Source: Desulfonatronum sp. SC1 (GTDB lineage: Bacteria > Desulfobacterota > Desulfovibrionia > Desulfovibrionales > Desulfonatronaceae). Taken from it: a stretch of 64,000 bases of DNA. Within the stretch, counting starts at the first letter, position 1. Each line of letters starts with the position of its first letter. The stretch is taken from assembly GCF_003046795.1 (NCBI RefSeq), contig NZ_PZKN01000010.1:54140-118139 (forward strand), in the 5' to 3' direction. Shown here piece after piece: positions 25,149 through 33,346 of this stretch. Position numbers and translations under genes: made by a program. The notes beneath the pieces are model-generated. The model made no database searches. It was given only the letters and a program-made list of their open reading frames with translations, and had not been told where the DNA came from.

Positions 25149-26393
25149 ATGACCATCGATTCCCGGGCACTTTCCCAGGTCCTGGCCGACAAGGCCGGGG
25201 CGCGGCTGGAAATGTGGCTTGCCATCTGTTCCCGGTGCGGGATGTGCGCGGAAGGGTGTCATTACTATGCATCCAACCCCAAGCCGGAACATATTCCGGC
25301 CTACCGGATCAAGCCGCTGCTGAACCTGTACAAGAAGCGCGGCCGAGTGGACGCCGCGGTGCTCGAAACGTTGCGCGACGTCTGCTACGGCACCTGCACC
25401 CTGTGCCAGCGCTGCACCATGTACTGCCCGCACGGTATCGGCATCGCCTCCCTGGTCCACGCGGCCCGCGGAGTGGCCGTGGCCATGGGACTGACTCCGC
25501 CCGGACTGGCCAAGGGCTTGGAGAATGCCCTGGAGTTCGGCAACAACCTCGGAGTGACCGAGGCAGATTTTCTGGAAACCGTGGAGTGGCAACTGGAGGA
25601 ACTTCAGGAGGAAATGCCCGGGGCCCAGGCACCCATGGACAAGGAGGGCGCGGACTACCTGCTGACCTTTCATCCGCGGGACATCAAGTTCTATCCGCAA
25701 AATCTCTTCAACTATCTCAAGCTCTACAACGCCGCTGGGATCGATTTTACCCTGTCCTCCAAGGCCTGGGATTCCACCAATCTCGGGCTTTTCGCCGGAG
25801 ACACGGTCAAGGCCTCTAGGCTGGCGGCCAATGTGGCGGACACGGCTGAAAAACTCAAGGCCAAGGCGGTGATCACCGCGGAGTGAGGGCACTCCATGAA
25901 GGCCCTCGGGTTCGAGGCGCCATACTGGTTGGGCAGGAAATTTTCCTTCGAGGCCATACCGCCGATCAAGGTCTGGGCGGAGTGTCTGCATGCCGGAACA
26001 CTCAAGCTGAAGTCCGGTTTTCATGAAGCTCCGGTCACGTTTCAGGATTCCTGCAACTTCATTCGTAATGCGGGTATGTTTCAGCAATCCAGGGATTTGA
26101 TGTCCGTTGTGGCCATGGACTTTCGGGAAATGCATCCCCACGGCAACGCGACGTACTGTTGCGGCAACGGCGGCGGCCAGGGCCTGATGCCGGAATACAA
26201 GCAGGCCAAGATTGCCGCCCTTAAAGCCAAGGCCGACTGCATTCGGGCCACGGGTGCGAAGATGGTCGTGGTAGCCTGCCACAACTGTGAGGACGGGATT
26301 CACGAAACCTGCAAAAACTATGAGTTGGACGCCAAGGTCGAATTGTTCAGCGCCTTTTTGGCCGAGGCAGTGGTTTTGCCCGAGGCGGTTTGA
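25149..26393 (+). CDS. Selenocysteine-containing CCG-domain Fe-S oxidoreductase (TmcB/HdrD-like)
   Basis: A single frame of 415 codons interrupted only by UGA at 25884-25886 (codon 246). The N-terminus has two 4Fe-4S motifs, CSRCGMCAEGC and CTLCQRCTMYC. Before the UGA the protein reads AKAVITAE, after it GHSMKALGF. The paralogues read VKRIVMGECGHAFRS (26561-27880) and [15 protein letters not shown] (48566-49972), so UGA falls on a conserved Cys. The second part contains the full CCG motif (QDSCNFIR, TYCCGNGGG, VACHNCEDG). Read through, the protein is 414 residues, normal for the family; read as a stop, both halves lack essential parts. It is paired with a NarI-like cytochrome b. The role is probably electron transfer to or from a thiol/disulfide or sulfur substrate. 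Selenocysteine is inferred, since selA/B/C are not in this window. Confidence 0.85.
25885..25908 (+). promoter_or_regulatory. Candidate SECIS-like hairpin behind the UGA
   Basis: GAGGGC, beginning with the GA of the UGA codon, can pair with GCCCTC around an 11-base loop (ACTCCATGAAG). A bacterial SECIS must lie directly behind the UGA, and this is the only clear stem there. The base pairing is seen; the function is not established. Confidence 0.4.
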
Positions 26394-26427
26394 GCTTTCA
26401 CGGAAAGGCTCGAAGATCTCTTTCAAA

Positions 26428-26474
26428 CGTGAAAGGCCCGGCAAGCATCTGCTTACCGGGCCTTTCGCGTTTTG
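26428..26474 (+). terminator. Rho-independent terminator, long stem
   Basis: Arms 26428-26446 and 26451-26469 form a stem of about 19 bp (core GAAAGGCCCGG/CCGGGCCTTTC) with a 4-base loop ATCT, followed by TTTT. It ends the Sec module transcript before the convergent tmcB. Confidence 0.85.
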
Positions 26475-26560
26475 ACCGAGCCGAAGACGCCTTGATCGGC
26501 GTCCGTCGCGGCGATTTTAACGAACCGTCATGTAGCCGTCTGGCGACCGTTAGGCGACCG

Positions 26561-27880
26561 TTAGGCCTCTGGGCGTTCCATGCACTGATAGATGATGTCC
26601 CCCAGGAACTTGATGTCCATGCCCAACTCGTACTTGTGCACCGTGTCGTCCAGACCACCGTGGCAGTTGTGGCAAGGGGCGATGATGGTCTTGGCCCCGG
26701 TGACCCGGAGCTGATCCGCTTTGGCCTTGCTGCCGGCCACCCGGGAATTTTTGAAGGGAGGGCCGCAGTTGATCACGCCGCCGCCGGCGGTGCAGCAGAT
26801 GTTGTGATCGCCATGGGCCTCTGTTTCAATGATCTCCCCGTCCACCAGGATGCGGGCAACTTCGCGCAGTTTGTCGCCCAGACCTCGCCCACGAACCACG
26901 TTGCAAGGATCGTGGATGGTGACCGGCCCCGGGTATTTGGAAGTCAGCTTGATCTTGCCCTGGGTCAGCAGTTCCCAGAAGAATTCAATGGAATGGATCA
27001 CCGGGACGGGGTAGTGCTTCCAGCCGGCCCAGCGGTTGCCCACGTCGTAGATCGAGCGAAAGGCGTGGCCGCACTCGCCCATGACGATCCGCTTGACCTT
27101 GAGTTTCTGGGCGGATTCGAAGTGCTTGCGCTTCAAACGGCCCATCATTTCGAAGTCGCCGGTGAACATGCACATGTCCGAGTTGTCCCAACCCGGCTCC
27201 GAAGGCATGGTCCAGTCTATCTTGGCCGTGTGCAGAATGGCCGCGGCTTGGTAGATCAGTTGGGTCCGAAATTTCGGTTCCGGGGCTATGACCGAGTAGT
27301 AAACATCCGCGCCTTCCTTGTCCAAGGGTATCCGTAAATCCGGAAATTCCTCTCGGGCCTCTTCCTCCTGCCATTGCAGCGTGTCCGGCCACTCGTCATC
27401 CTTGACCCACATCTGGTTGAAGGTGGCGGAATGGCTGTGGGCCGTGTCCTGAATATACTGCGGCGTGACTCCCAGCTTGTGACAGATCCGGCGCATGGTG
27501 ATCATCATGTAGGCCGTGTCGATGCCCACGGGGCAAAAATGAACGCAGCGTCGGCAGAGGTTGCATTCCGAGTAGGCGATCTGGGCCATGTTGTAGATTT
27601 GGCCCGGGGTGACCCTCCCGTTATTGGCCAGCAGCGTGCCGATGGTCTGTTTGACCTTGGCCGCCGGGGCGTAGGAGGGGTCCTGGTCGTGGGAGAGGTA
27701 GAAGTGGCAGGCCTCGGTGCACATCCCGCAACGCAGGCAGATCTCGGCATAGGCCTTGAGCCGCGCCCCGGTCTCGCCCTGAATCACCGCGTTGACGGTC
27801 TTCTGTATTTTGTCTTCGGTCAGACGCGAAACCCCTTCACGGAGCCCCACGTCCTCGATCAGTCTGTCTTGAATGCCCAT
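26561..27880 (-). CDS. tmcB: TmcB, CCG-domain Fe-S protein of the Tmc complex
   Basis: 439 residues. Two N-terminal 4Fe-4S motifs (CLRCGMCTEAC near 48, CNLCRRCVHFC near 103) and a C-terminal CCG domain (HDPCNVVRG, ICCTAGGG, APCHNCHGG), plus the conserved ECGHA. AAGGAGAAACAT precedes its ATG. This is the cytoplasmic subunit of the transmembrane redox complex Tmc, which in Desulfovibrio moves electrons from the periplasmic cytochrome c3 pool to the cytoplasm. It is the last gene of the tmc operon, 18 bases after tmcC. It is also the best comparison for the Sec protein at 25149. Confidence 0.9.
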   Translation of the reverse strand: MGIQDRLIEDVGLREGVSRLTEDKIQKTVNAVIQGETGARLKAYAEICLRCGMCTEACHFYLSHDQDPSYAPAAKVKQTIGTLLANNGRVTPGQIYNMAQIAYSECNLCRRCVHFCPVGIDTAYMMITMRRICHKLGVTPQYIQDTAHSHSATFNQMWVKDDEWPDTLQWQEEEAREEFPDLRIPLDKEGADVYYSVIAPEPKFRTQLIYQAAAILHTAKIDWTMPSEPGWDNSDMCMFTGDFEMMGRLKRKHFESAQKLKVKRIVMGECGHAFRSIYDVGNRWAGWKHYPVPVIHSIEFFWELLTQGKIKLTSKYPGPVTIHDPCNVVRGRGLGDKLREVARILVDGEIIETEAHGDHNICCTAGGGVINCGPPFKNSRVAGSKAKADQLRVTGAKTIIAPCHNCHGGLDDTVHKYELGMDIKFLGDIIYQCMERPEA

Positions 27881-27898
27881 ATGTTTCTCCTTGTGATC

Positions 27899-28558
27899 CT
27901 ACCAGTCTCTGGCTCTACGGATTTTGCCGAACTCCGAGCCCATGTAGGCGCGGGTGAACACCGCGAAAAACATGTGGCTGAGGCGGGTGAACGGGATCGC
28001 GGCGATCATGATGTTGCCGGCCAGCACGTGGGCGATGATCAGCACCTGGTAGTTGAAGAGCTGGTGATAGGCCAGAAAGCCGGTAATGAAGGGCAGGGCC
28101 GCGATGGCCAGAATAAACCAGTCCTGGCCGGTGGTCAGAAAGCGGACGTCCTTCTGGTACAGGCGGCGTCCGGCGAAAAACGCGCAGGCAACGATGACCA
28201 GGATGGTCATGACGTCCGCGGTGGAATCGGAAAGGGTCCACCAGCTGACGCCCCAGGATTCCTCGATCAGGATGATGTGGGCCGAGAGCAGGATGGGCGT
28301 GGCCAGCAGGCAGATGTGGAACACGTACGTGACCACGGTCAGGACCGGGTTCTTCTTCCAGCCCAAGGCGTTGAAGGGAATCAGCCAGTTGAAGATGGAT
28401 CGAAAAGAGAATTTCCAGTCCATGTAGGCCAGGGATACGGCGTCCTTCTTCTTAGCCAGGGCATACATGGAAACCAGGCGATAGATGGACCCGAAGATGA
28501 AGATGGCGAAGGACGCCCAAACCAGGGGTCCGGTGACGAAATTGTATATGCCGTACAT
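27899..28558 (-). CDS. tmcC: TmcC, NarI-like cytochrome b
   Basis: 219 residues from the ATG at 28558. An N-terminal membrane anchor (MYGIYNFVTGPLVWASF) and about five further helices, with His residues in TYVFHICLL, LSAHIILIEE, AYHQLF, IIAHVLAGN and LSHMFF for haem binding. It is the membrane haem b subunit linking TmcA (periplasm) to TmcB (cytoplasm). It starts 4 bases after tmcD. Confidence 0.9.
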   Translation of the reverse strand: MYGIYNFVTGPLVWASFAIFIFGSIYRLVSMYALAKKKDAVSLAYMDWKFSFRSIFNWLIPFNALGWKKNPVLTVVTYVFHICLLATPILLSAHIILIEESWGVSWWTLSDSTADVMTILVIVACAFFAGRRLYQKDVRFLTTGQDWFILAIAALPFITGFLAYHQLFNYQVLIIAHVLAGNIMIAAIPFTRLSHMFFAVFTRAYMGSEFGKIRRARDW

Positions 28559-28562
28559 ATGG

Positions 28563-29837
28563 CTACCCCCTTGACGAGAAGTCCGAAAGTGTGGCGACGA
28601 TGCGCACGAACGCGCCCTTGTCCACGGCCCGGATGAGCACCTTGGAGCCGTCGGGGCTGAAGACGGGATCCCAGACTCGGTCGAAATCCCGTTTGTAGGC
28701 CTTGCCGTCCACGAGCACGGCATGCCGACCCGACCGTTCCACCTTGGCGGCGACATGGGTTCCGTCGGCGCTGAAGACCGGCTTCCAGGCCATGTCGTAG
28801 GTTCCGCTCCAGGGGTTGCCGTCCACGACCACCCGCCAGTCGACATTGCTGTCGTTGGCCAGAACCGCGGCACGTTTCCCGTCGCCGGACAGGGTCAGGT
28901 CCGTGAGTACCGGAAACGTTGCGGACCAGGGCTTGGCGTTCATGGCCACAGTAAACGCGCCGAAGGTGGGGGCCACGATGGCGGCCAGGGTCTTGCCGTC
29001 GGCACTGAACTGCTGGTGCCAGCACTGGAAAAAGACTGGATCCCAGATGGTCTTGCCGTCCTGGGCCATGCCCCAGGCCCCGGCCACGCGCACCGGAGCG
29101 ACCACCGCGCCGGTGGCCGGGTTGAAGCGTGGTTCCCAGACGCAATTGTAGGTTTGACCCCAAACCGCGTCGTCCACGGCAATGGAGTATTCATAAAGGT
29201 TCAGGCGAACCTGGGCGGCCACTTTTCGGCCCTGGGGATCGAAGGTTGGGGTCCAGGCGTTCATGAAGGTCTTTTTCCAGGCCTCCCCGTTCACGGCCAC
29301 GGTGTAGACCCCGCGGCGGAAGGCGGCCAGGTCCGCGGCGGCCATGGCCTCGGTCTGGACAACCGCGGCCGTGCTTTGCCCGTTGGCGCTGACGGCGTAT
29401 TCGTTGGCGTTGTCGAACAGGTTCGGCCAGGGTGAGCCGTCTAAGCTCATACCGTATTGGCCGTCGTTCTGGATGGCGGCGGCAATGACCGAGCCGTCCG
29501 CTGAAAAACAGGGGTGCCAGAGATAGGCGTAGAATTCCTCCCAGGGTTCTCCATCCACGGCCAGGGTCCATTCGCCGTCCTGCTGGGCGATGGCCACGAG
29601 GCGTCCGTCAGGGGAGAAACCGGGCTTCCACAATTTTTCGAAACCAGATTCCCAGGTTTTTCCGTTCACGCACATGGAAAACGTGTCGTCTTCCAGGCGG
29701 ACGACGGCGGCGAGACTCTCGCCGTCCGGAGCGACGTAGGGCTCCTCCTGCCACTGGTGCGCAACCCCACAGGTGGTCGAATCCAGAATGACACGCTCAC
29801 CCGGCTGCCAATCCCAGGACGATGCAGCATCTTGCAT
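28563..29837 (-). CDS. tmcD: TmcD, Trp-rich WD40-like repeat protein
   Basis: 424 residues from the ATG at 29837 (GAGGAG upstream). At least eight repeats of about 45 residues, each with a pattern like VDGxPW ... W.P.FS.DG..vAA, which suggests a beta-propeller. Trp is unusually frequent. There is no signal peptide, so the protein is probably cytoplasmic. It matches TmcD of the Tmc complex, whose role is structural or unknown. Here it lies between tmcA and tmcC, whereas in D. vulgaris the order is A-B-C-D as I recall it. Confidence 0.87.
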   Translation of the reverse strand: MQDAASSWDWQPGERVILDSTTCGVAHQWQEEPYVAPDGESLAAVVRLEDDTFSMCVNGKTWESGFEKLWKPGFSPDGRLVAIAQQDGEWTLAVDGEPWEEFYAYLWHPCFSADGSVIAAAIQNDGQYGMSLDGSPWPNLFDNANEYAVSANGQSTAAVVQTEAMAAADLAAFRRGVYTVAVNGEAWKKTFMNAWTPTFDPQGRKVAAQVRLNLYEYSIAVDDAVWGQTYNCVWEPRFNPATGAVVAPVRVAGAWGMAQDGKTIWDPVFFQCWHQQFSADGKTLAAIVAPTFGAFTVAMNAKPWSATFPVLTDLTLSGDGKRAAVLANDSNVDWRVVVDGNPWSGTYDMAWKPVFSADGTHVAAKVERSGRHAVLVDGKAYKRDFDRVWDPVFSPDGSKVLIRAVDKGAFVRIVATLSDFSSRG

Positions 29838-29943
29838 AATCACTCCTCACTTTGTTTCTGTTGGAATGCTGAAGTTCGGGAAATGCTCCGGCGTCACCGC
29901 CGTTCGGCGGGATGCTGTCGGACCGTGACGTCATGGACCATGT

Positions 29944-30345
29944 TCATGGTCTGACGTGACATTCCCCGCACATGATGTATCCGGTTTTCTTGCCCTGCTG
30001 GAAGTAATCCTGATGACATCCGATGCACTGCTCGTGAAAGGCCTGCATTAGCCCAAGGTCCGTCTCGTCCTCACCGTGCACCGTATGGCAGTCGGAACAG
30101 TAGTTTTTTCCGGAAAACATGTCCCAGACGTTTTCTTTTTTTCCTTTGACGTCGACGTAATCGTGATGGCAGTCCATGCAGTCGATGATTTCATAGTGCA
30201 ACAGATGGTTGAACTCCACGCCGGGGCGTTGCCGGTTTTCAAAGGCCTTGCTTTCGATGAAGTAGCGGTCTTCCTGGGCGACGATGGTCCCGGCGATGAA
30301 GACGCACAGGGCAAGGCAACAGACGAAAAGAACTCTGCTTCGCAT
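29944..30345 (-). CDS. tmcA: TmcA, tetrahaem cytochrome c3 (type II)
   Basis: 133 residues with a cleavable signal peptide (to about VAQ at 23) and four CXXCH haem motifs: CMDCH, CSDCH, CIGCH and CGECH. Extra His residues (FNHLLHYE, CHHDY) can serve as sixth ligands. It is the periplasmic electron entry of Tmc, taking electrons from hydrogenase or formate dehydrogenase through type I cytochrome c3. GGAGG lies 5 bases before the start. A 106-base gap separates it from tmcD. Confidence 0.93.
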   Translation of the reverse strand: MRSRVLFVCCLALCVFIAGTIVAQEDRYFIESKAFENRQRPGVEFNHLLHYEIIDCMDCHHDYVDVKGKKENVWDMFSGKNYCSDCHTVHGEDETDLGLMQAFHEQCIGCHQDYFQQGKKTGYIMCGECHVRP

Positions 30346-30359
30346 GCATTCCTCCGTTG

Positions 30360-30488
30360 TTACGGTTTTAGAGAGTCATAGTGGTTGATGACGCTCACCG
30401 TCGTCTTCAGGCCGGTGCGCGTTCCAAGGCCGTTGAGGGCCACGTTGCGGCGGCCCTTTGTTGCTCGTTTCGCGGCGTTTTCAGGCAT
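30360..30488 (-). CDS. Small basic protein, 42 residues, unknown
   Basis: A short ORF not matching any family I know: [20 protein letters not shown] at the start, then TRTGLKTTVSVINHYDSLKP. It is rich in Lys and Arg in its first half. Support for translation is a strong AAGGAGG 4 bases before the ATG and overlap of that ATG with the stop of the upstream kinase, a typical coupling. It ends 14 bases before the tmcA start codon and within 3 bases of its leader sequence. Confidence 0.5.
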   Translation of the reverse strand: MPENAAKRATKGRRNVALNGLGTRTGLKTTVSVINHYDSLKP

Positions 30489-32862
30489 GATCCTCCTTGT
30501 TGCGTTCTTCTTGTCTATTCTCACCCCGGATATCCTCTGATTCGTCGAATCCCGCCCGAGGATGGACGTTTCGGTCGTCAATCCATGGGCATTGTTCCTT
30601 ATCGGCCGCGGGAAAGGTGATGGTGAAGCAGGCGCCGCCGGTTTTCCGGTTCTCGGCGACGATAGTTCCATTGTAGTCCTGGATGATGCCGTAAGAGATG
30701 GAAAGACCTAGTCCAGTGCCCTTGCCCACATCCTTGGTGGTGAAAAACGGCTCGAAAATCTTTTCGCTCAGGTTCGAGGGAACCCCCGCGCCGGTGTCGC
30801 AGATTTTGATGATCACGGAGGCGTCCGTGGAATCGGTGGCGATGGTGATAGTCTTGTCACCGGTTTTGACGTCCTTGCCGTTCCAACGTTCTTCAATGGC
30901 GTCCCGGGCGTTGACCAGCAGGTTGATGACAACCTGTTCCAGGCGATTCGGTTCAGCGATGATCAGGGGCAGATCCTCTTGGAGTCGCCAGTCGACGAAA
31001 ATATTGCGGACATTGAGTTGTTGACTGAAAAATTCGAATCCGCGCTTGATGACGTCGTTGATCTGGACGGGCATGGTCTTGAGTTCCGATTTGCGACCGA
31101 ATTCGCGCATGTGGGAGATGATCTTTCCGGCCCGATCCACATGGGTGCTGATGCTTTGAGAGATCTCCTCCAACATCGCCATGTCGATCTCGTGGCCTTT
31201 GCCGACCTTCCTGGCCAGAAATCCGCTGATGGACTTGAGAATCGTCAATGGCTGGTTGAGTTCGTGGGCCACGCCTGTGGCCATTTCTCCCAGGGTGGTC
31301 ATTTTGCTGGCATGGATGAACTGCTGTTCCGCTTCCAGGCGCTTGGTGATGTCACTGCACGAGGCGATCAACACTTCGTAGGTTTCGAACGTGGACAAAG
31401 AGATGCGCATGGAGACGAAGATGCTTCGTCCGTCTTTGGTGAGTTGCGACGTCTGGTTGATTTCACGGGTGGTTCGCAGGTTCCGCGTCCAATACTCCCG
31501 TTCTTCTTCCTTGAACAACGACGTAAAGGGCTTGCTCAATAATTCCTCGGGCTTGTATCCGTACATCTTGAGGACCGCGTCGTTGCAGTTCATGATGGAC
31601 AGGTTTTGGGCGTTGAGGACGAACAGCGCACTGGGAATGGCCTCGAAAATGGAATGGTAGAACAATTCGGAGGCGGCCAGCTTGAATTCGAGTTCCTTGC
31701 GCGCCGAGATGTCCAGCATCATTTCCATGGCCGCCACGGTGTTGCCCTCGGCGTCCTTGACCGGAGCCGTATAGACGATCCAATGGATGGTTTTTCCTTC
31801 CTTGGAAAGACCGACTTCTTCGCTGACATGCGGGGAATCGTACAGGAAGGTCTTCTCCACGGGGCAGACGGGGCAGCGCTCCGTGCGCCCCTTGTTGATT
31901 TCGAAGCAATGCCGCCCTTGGATGTTGCCGCCGAAGTGATCCTCGTATTTTGTGTTGTGGCGGATGACCTTGTAGTTCTTGTCCACGACGCTGAGCAGGC
32001 AGGGAACGTTCTGGAAAAGATTGCGGTACTCCTCGCGCTGGGCGACCAGGAGCGCTTCCTTTTCCGCCACCTTGCGGCACATGGTGTTGTACGAGTCGGC
32101 CAGGACCCCGATTTCGTCGGCCTGCTTGATGTTGATGCCCGTGTAGTCCTCTCCGGAGCAGATGTCCCTGGTCACGTTGATCAGCCGACGGATGGGCTTG
32201 AAGATGAGGATGTGGTAGTTCAGGAACAAGACCAGAAAGGTGGCCAGAAAGACCAGGAAGGAAATGAGCATGTTGGCGCGTTCAAAATCGCGCAGTTTCG
32301 TTCCTTTGATTTCCGTGCTCACCTCCATGTCCAGCAGGCCGAGCAGTTGCTCGTCCTCGGAATGCACGTGGCACGGCGGGCCGTAGCACCCGGGCTTGTT
32401 CGGAACGGGAGTGATGGTGCCGACGATGGTCGCCTCGTCGGCCTGGATGATTCTGCTGCGTTTCTCCTGACTCATGGTCGCCGGGGGCGGCGACTGGGCA
32501 TGGCACGTCCAGCAGGACTCGTCATGCATGTCCAGGTAGGTCCCGACCTCTTCACTTTTGCTGGAGTACGCGATCCGGCCTTTTTTATCCAAAAGACGGA
32601 TGGCTTTGATGTCTTCTTGCCTGCTAATATTGTTGATGATCTGCTTGATGTCGTCCTCGGAGTCCAGGAGCATGGCATAGTCCAAACCGAGGAGGATGGT
32701 GTCCGAAAGGATGATGATGTCGGATTTGACGCTGCGGAGGATGAAGTCGCGCAGGTAGACGATATTGAACGCGGTCCAAAGACCGGCGCAAATGAAGAAC
32801 GTTACTCCGCCGGAGAGCAGCATCTTGAACGTCAAACTCTGAACCATGCTTTTAATTTTCAT
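30481..32862 (-). CDS. Sensor histidine kinase with periplasmic c-type haem motifs
   Basis: 793 residues from the ATG at 32862 (AAGGG upstream). TM1 is near 13-33 and TM2 near 198-219. The periplasmic domain contains CWTCH (about 117-121) and CYGPPCH (about 159-165). CX2CH and CX4CH are the two haem attachment patterns used by cytochrome c3, so this sensor may bind one or two haems. Then come HAMP, a PAS with [16 protein letters not shown], a second PAS, HisKA ([15 protein letters not shown]) and HATPase ([13 protein letters not shown]). It is directly upstream of tmcA-D on the same strand, so redox sensing in the periplasm may control or follow Tmc. No response-regulator gene is adjacent. 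Confidence 0.92.
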   Translation of the reverse strand: MKIKSMVQSLTFKMLLSGGVTFFICAGLWTAFNIVYLRDFILRSVKSDIIILSDTILLGLDYAMLLDSEDDIKQIINNISRQEDIKAIRLLDKKGRIAYSSKSEEVGTYLDMHDESCWTCHAQSPPPATMSQEKRSRIIQADEATIVGTITPVPNKPGCYGPPCHVHSEDEQLLGLLDMEVSTEIKGTKLRDFERANMLISFLVFLATFLVLFLNYHILIFKPIRRLINVTRDICSGEDYTGINIKQADEIGVLADSYNTMCRKVAEKEALLVAQREEYRNLFQNVPCLLSVVDKNYKVIRHNTKYEDHFGGNIQGRHCFEINKGRTERCPVCPVEKTFLYDSPHVSEEVGLSKEGKTIHWIVYTAPVKDAEGNTVAAMEMMLDISARKELEFKLAASELFYHSIFEAIPSALFVLNAQNLSIMNCNDAVLKMYGYKPEELLSKPFTSLFKEEEREYWTRNLRTTREINQTSQLTKDGRSIFVSMRISLSTFETYEVLIASCSDITKRLEAEQQFIHASKMTTLGEMATGVAHELNQPLTILKSISGFLARKVGKGHEIDMAMLEEISQSISTHVDRAGKIISHMREFGRKSELKTMPVQINDVIKRGFEFFSQQLNVRNIFVDWRLQEDLPLIIAEPNRLEQVVINLLVNARDAIEERWNGKDVKTGDKTITIATDSTDASVIIKICDTGAGVPSNLSEKIFEPFFTTKDVGKGTGLGLSISYGIIQDYNGTIVAENRKTGGACFTITFPAADKEQCPWIDDRNVHPRAGFDESEDIRGENRQEERNKEDHA

Positions 32863-33346
32863 GGACATCCCTTGACGCGAAGCAATGTTGACAAATTTAA
32901 TGGCATTTACCGATTCTTTGTTTTAAGGGGAAAAGGCGAAACTCTTGTCTTTGTCGCGTACTCTTTTTAATCTTGGTTTTTCTATTCCATGTCCTCTTTG
33001 AATGGATTCATACAAAGAACGGCGCAATCTGGACTATATTTGTCGTATTTACTCTTTCTTTTTTGTGTTTTTTAGTTTGTGACATAATACACATACTTTC
33101 TAAAGTAATGCAAGAGGGAGGAAAAGGAGCGTTCTCTTTGATAACCAGGCGGAAAGCTTCCCTTTCAGCAGACTGCGGGAGGAGGATGGGCAAGGGCTTG
33201 TTGGTTGCGAGAGGGGAAAATGCAGGGAAAGAAAGGGACTGGAAATGATTTCTGAAATGAACTCAAAAAAAAGGTTTCGGGCAATCCCCAAGGAAACTTG
33301 AAGATCTCCTTTGACGGCGTCAAACCCGAAACCATGATCTTCTAGG
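32863..33346. other. Intergenic region, AT-rich
   Basis: Nearly 500 bases between the haem-motif kinase and the rhodanese flavoprotein, both on minus. It should contain the promoter of the kinase-tmc operon (towards 32870-33000) and the terminator of the flavoprotein gene (33265-33333). No credible ORF. Confidence 0.55.
33265..33333 (-). terminator. Terminator with long loop after the rhodanese flavoprotein
   Basis: GGTTTCGGG (33273-33281) pairs with CCCGAAACC (33325-33333). On the minus strand the hairpin is followed directly by eight T. The loop is over 40 bases, so efficiency is uncertain. Confidence 0.6.

Noticed and set aside
25149..26393. Pseudogene or two separate Hdr genes
   Set aside because: The frame is continuous, codon use is normal on both sides, the only interruption is UGA at a conserved Cys position, and the second half has no ribosome-binding site of its own.
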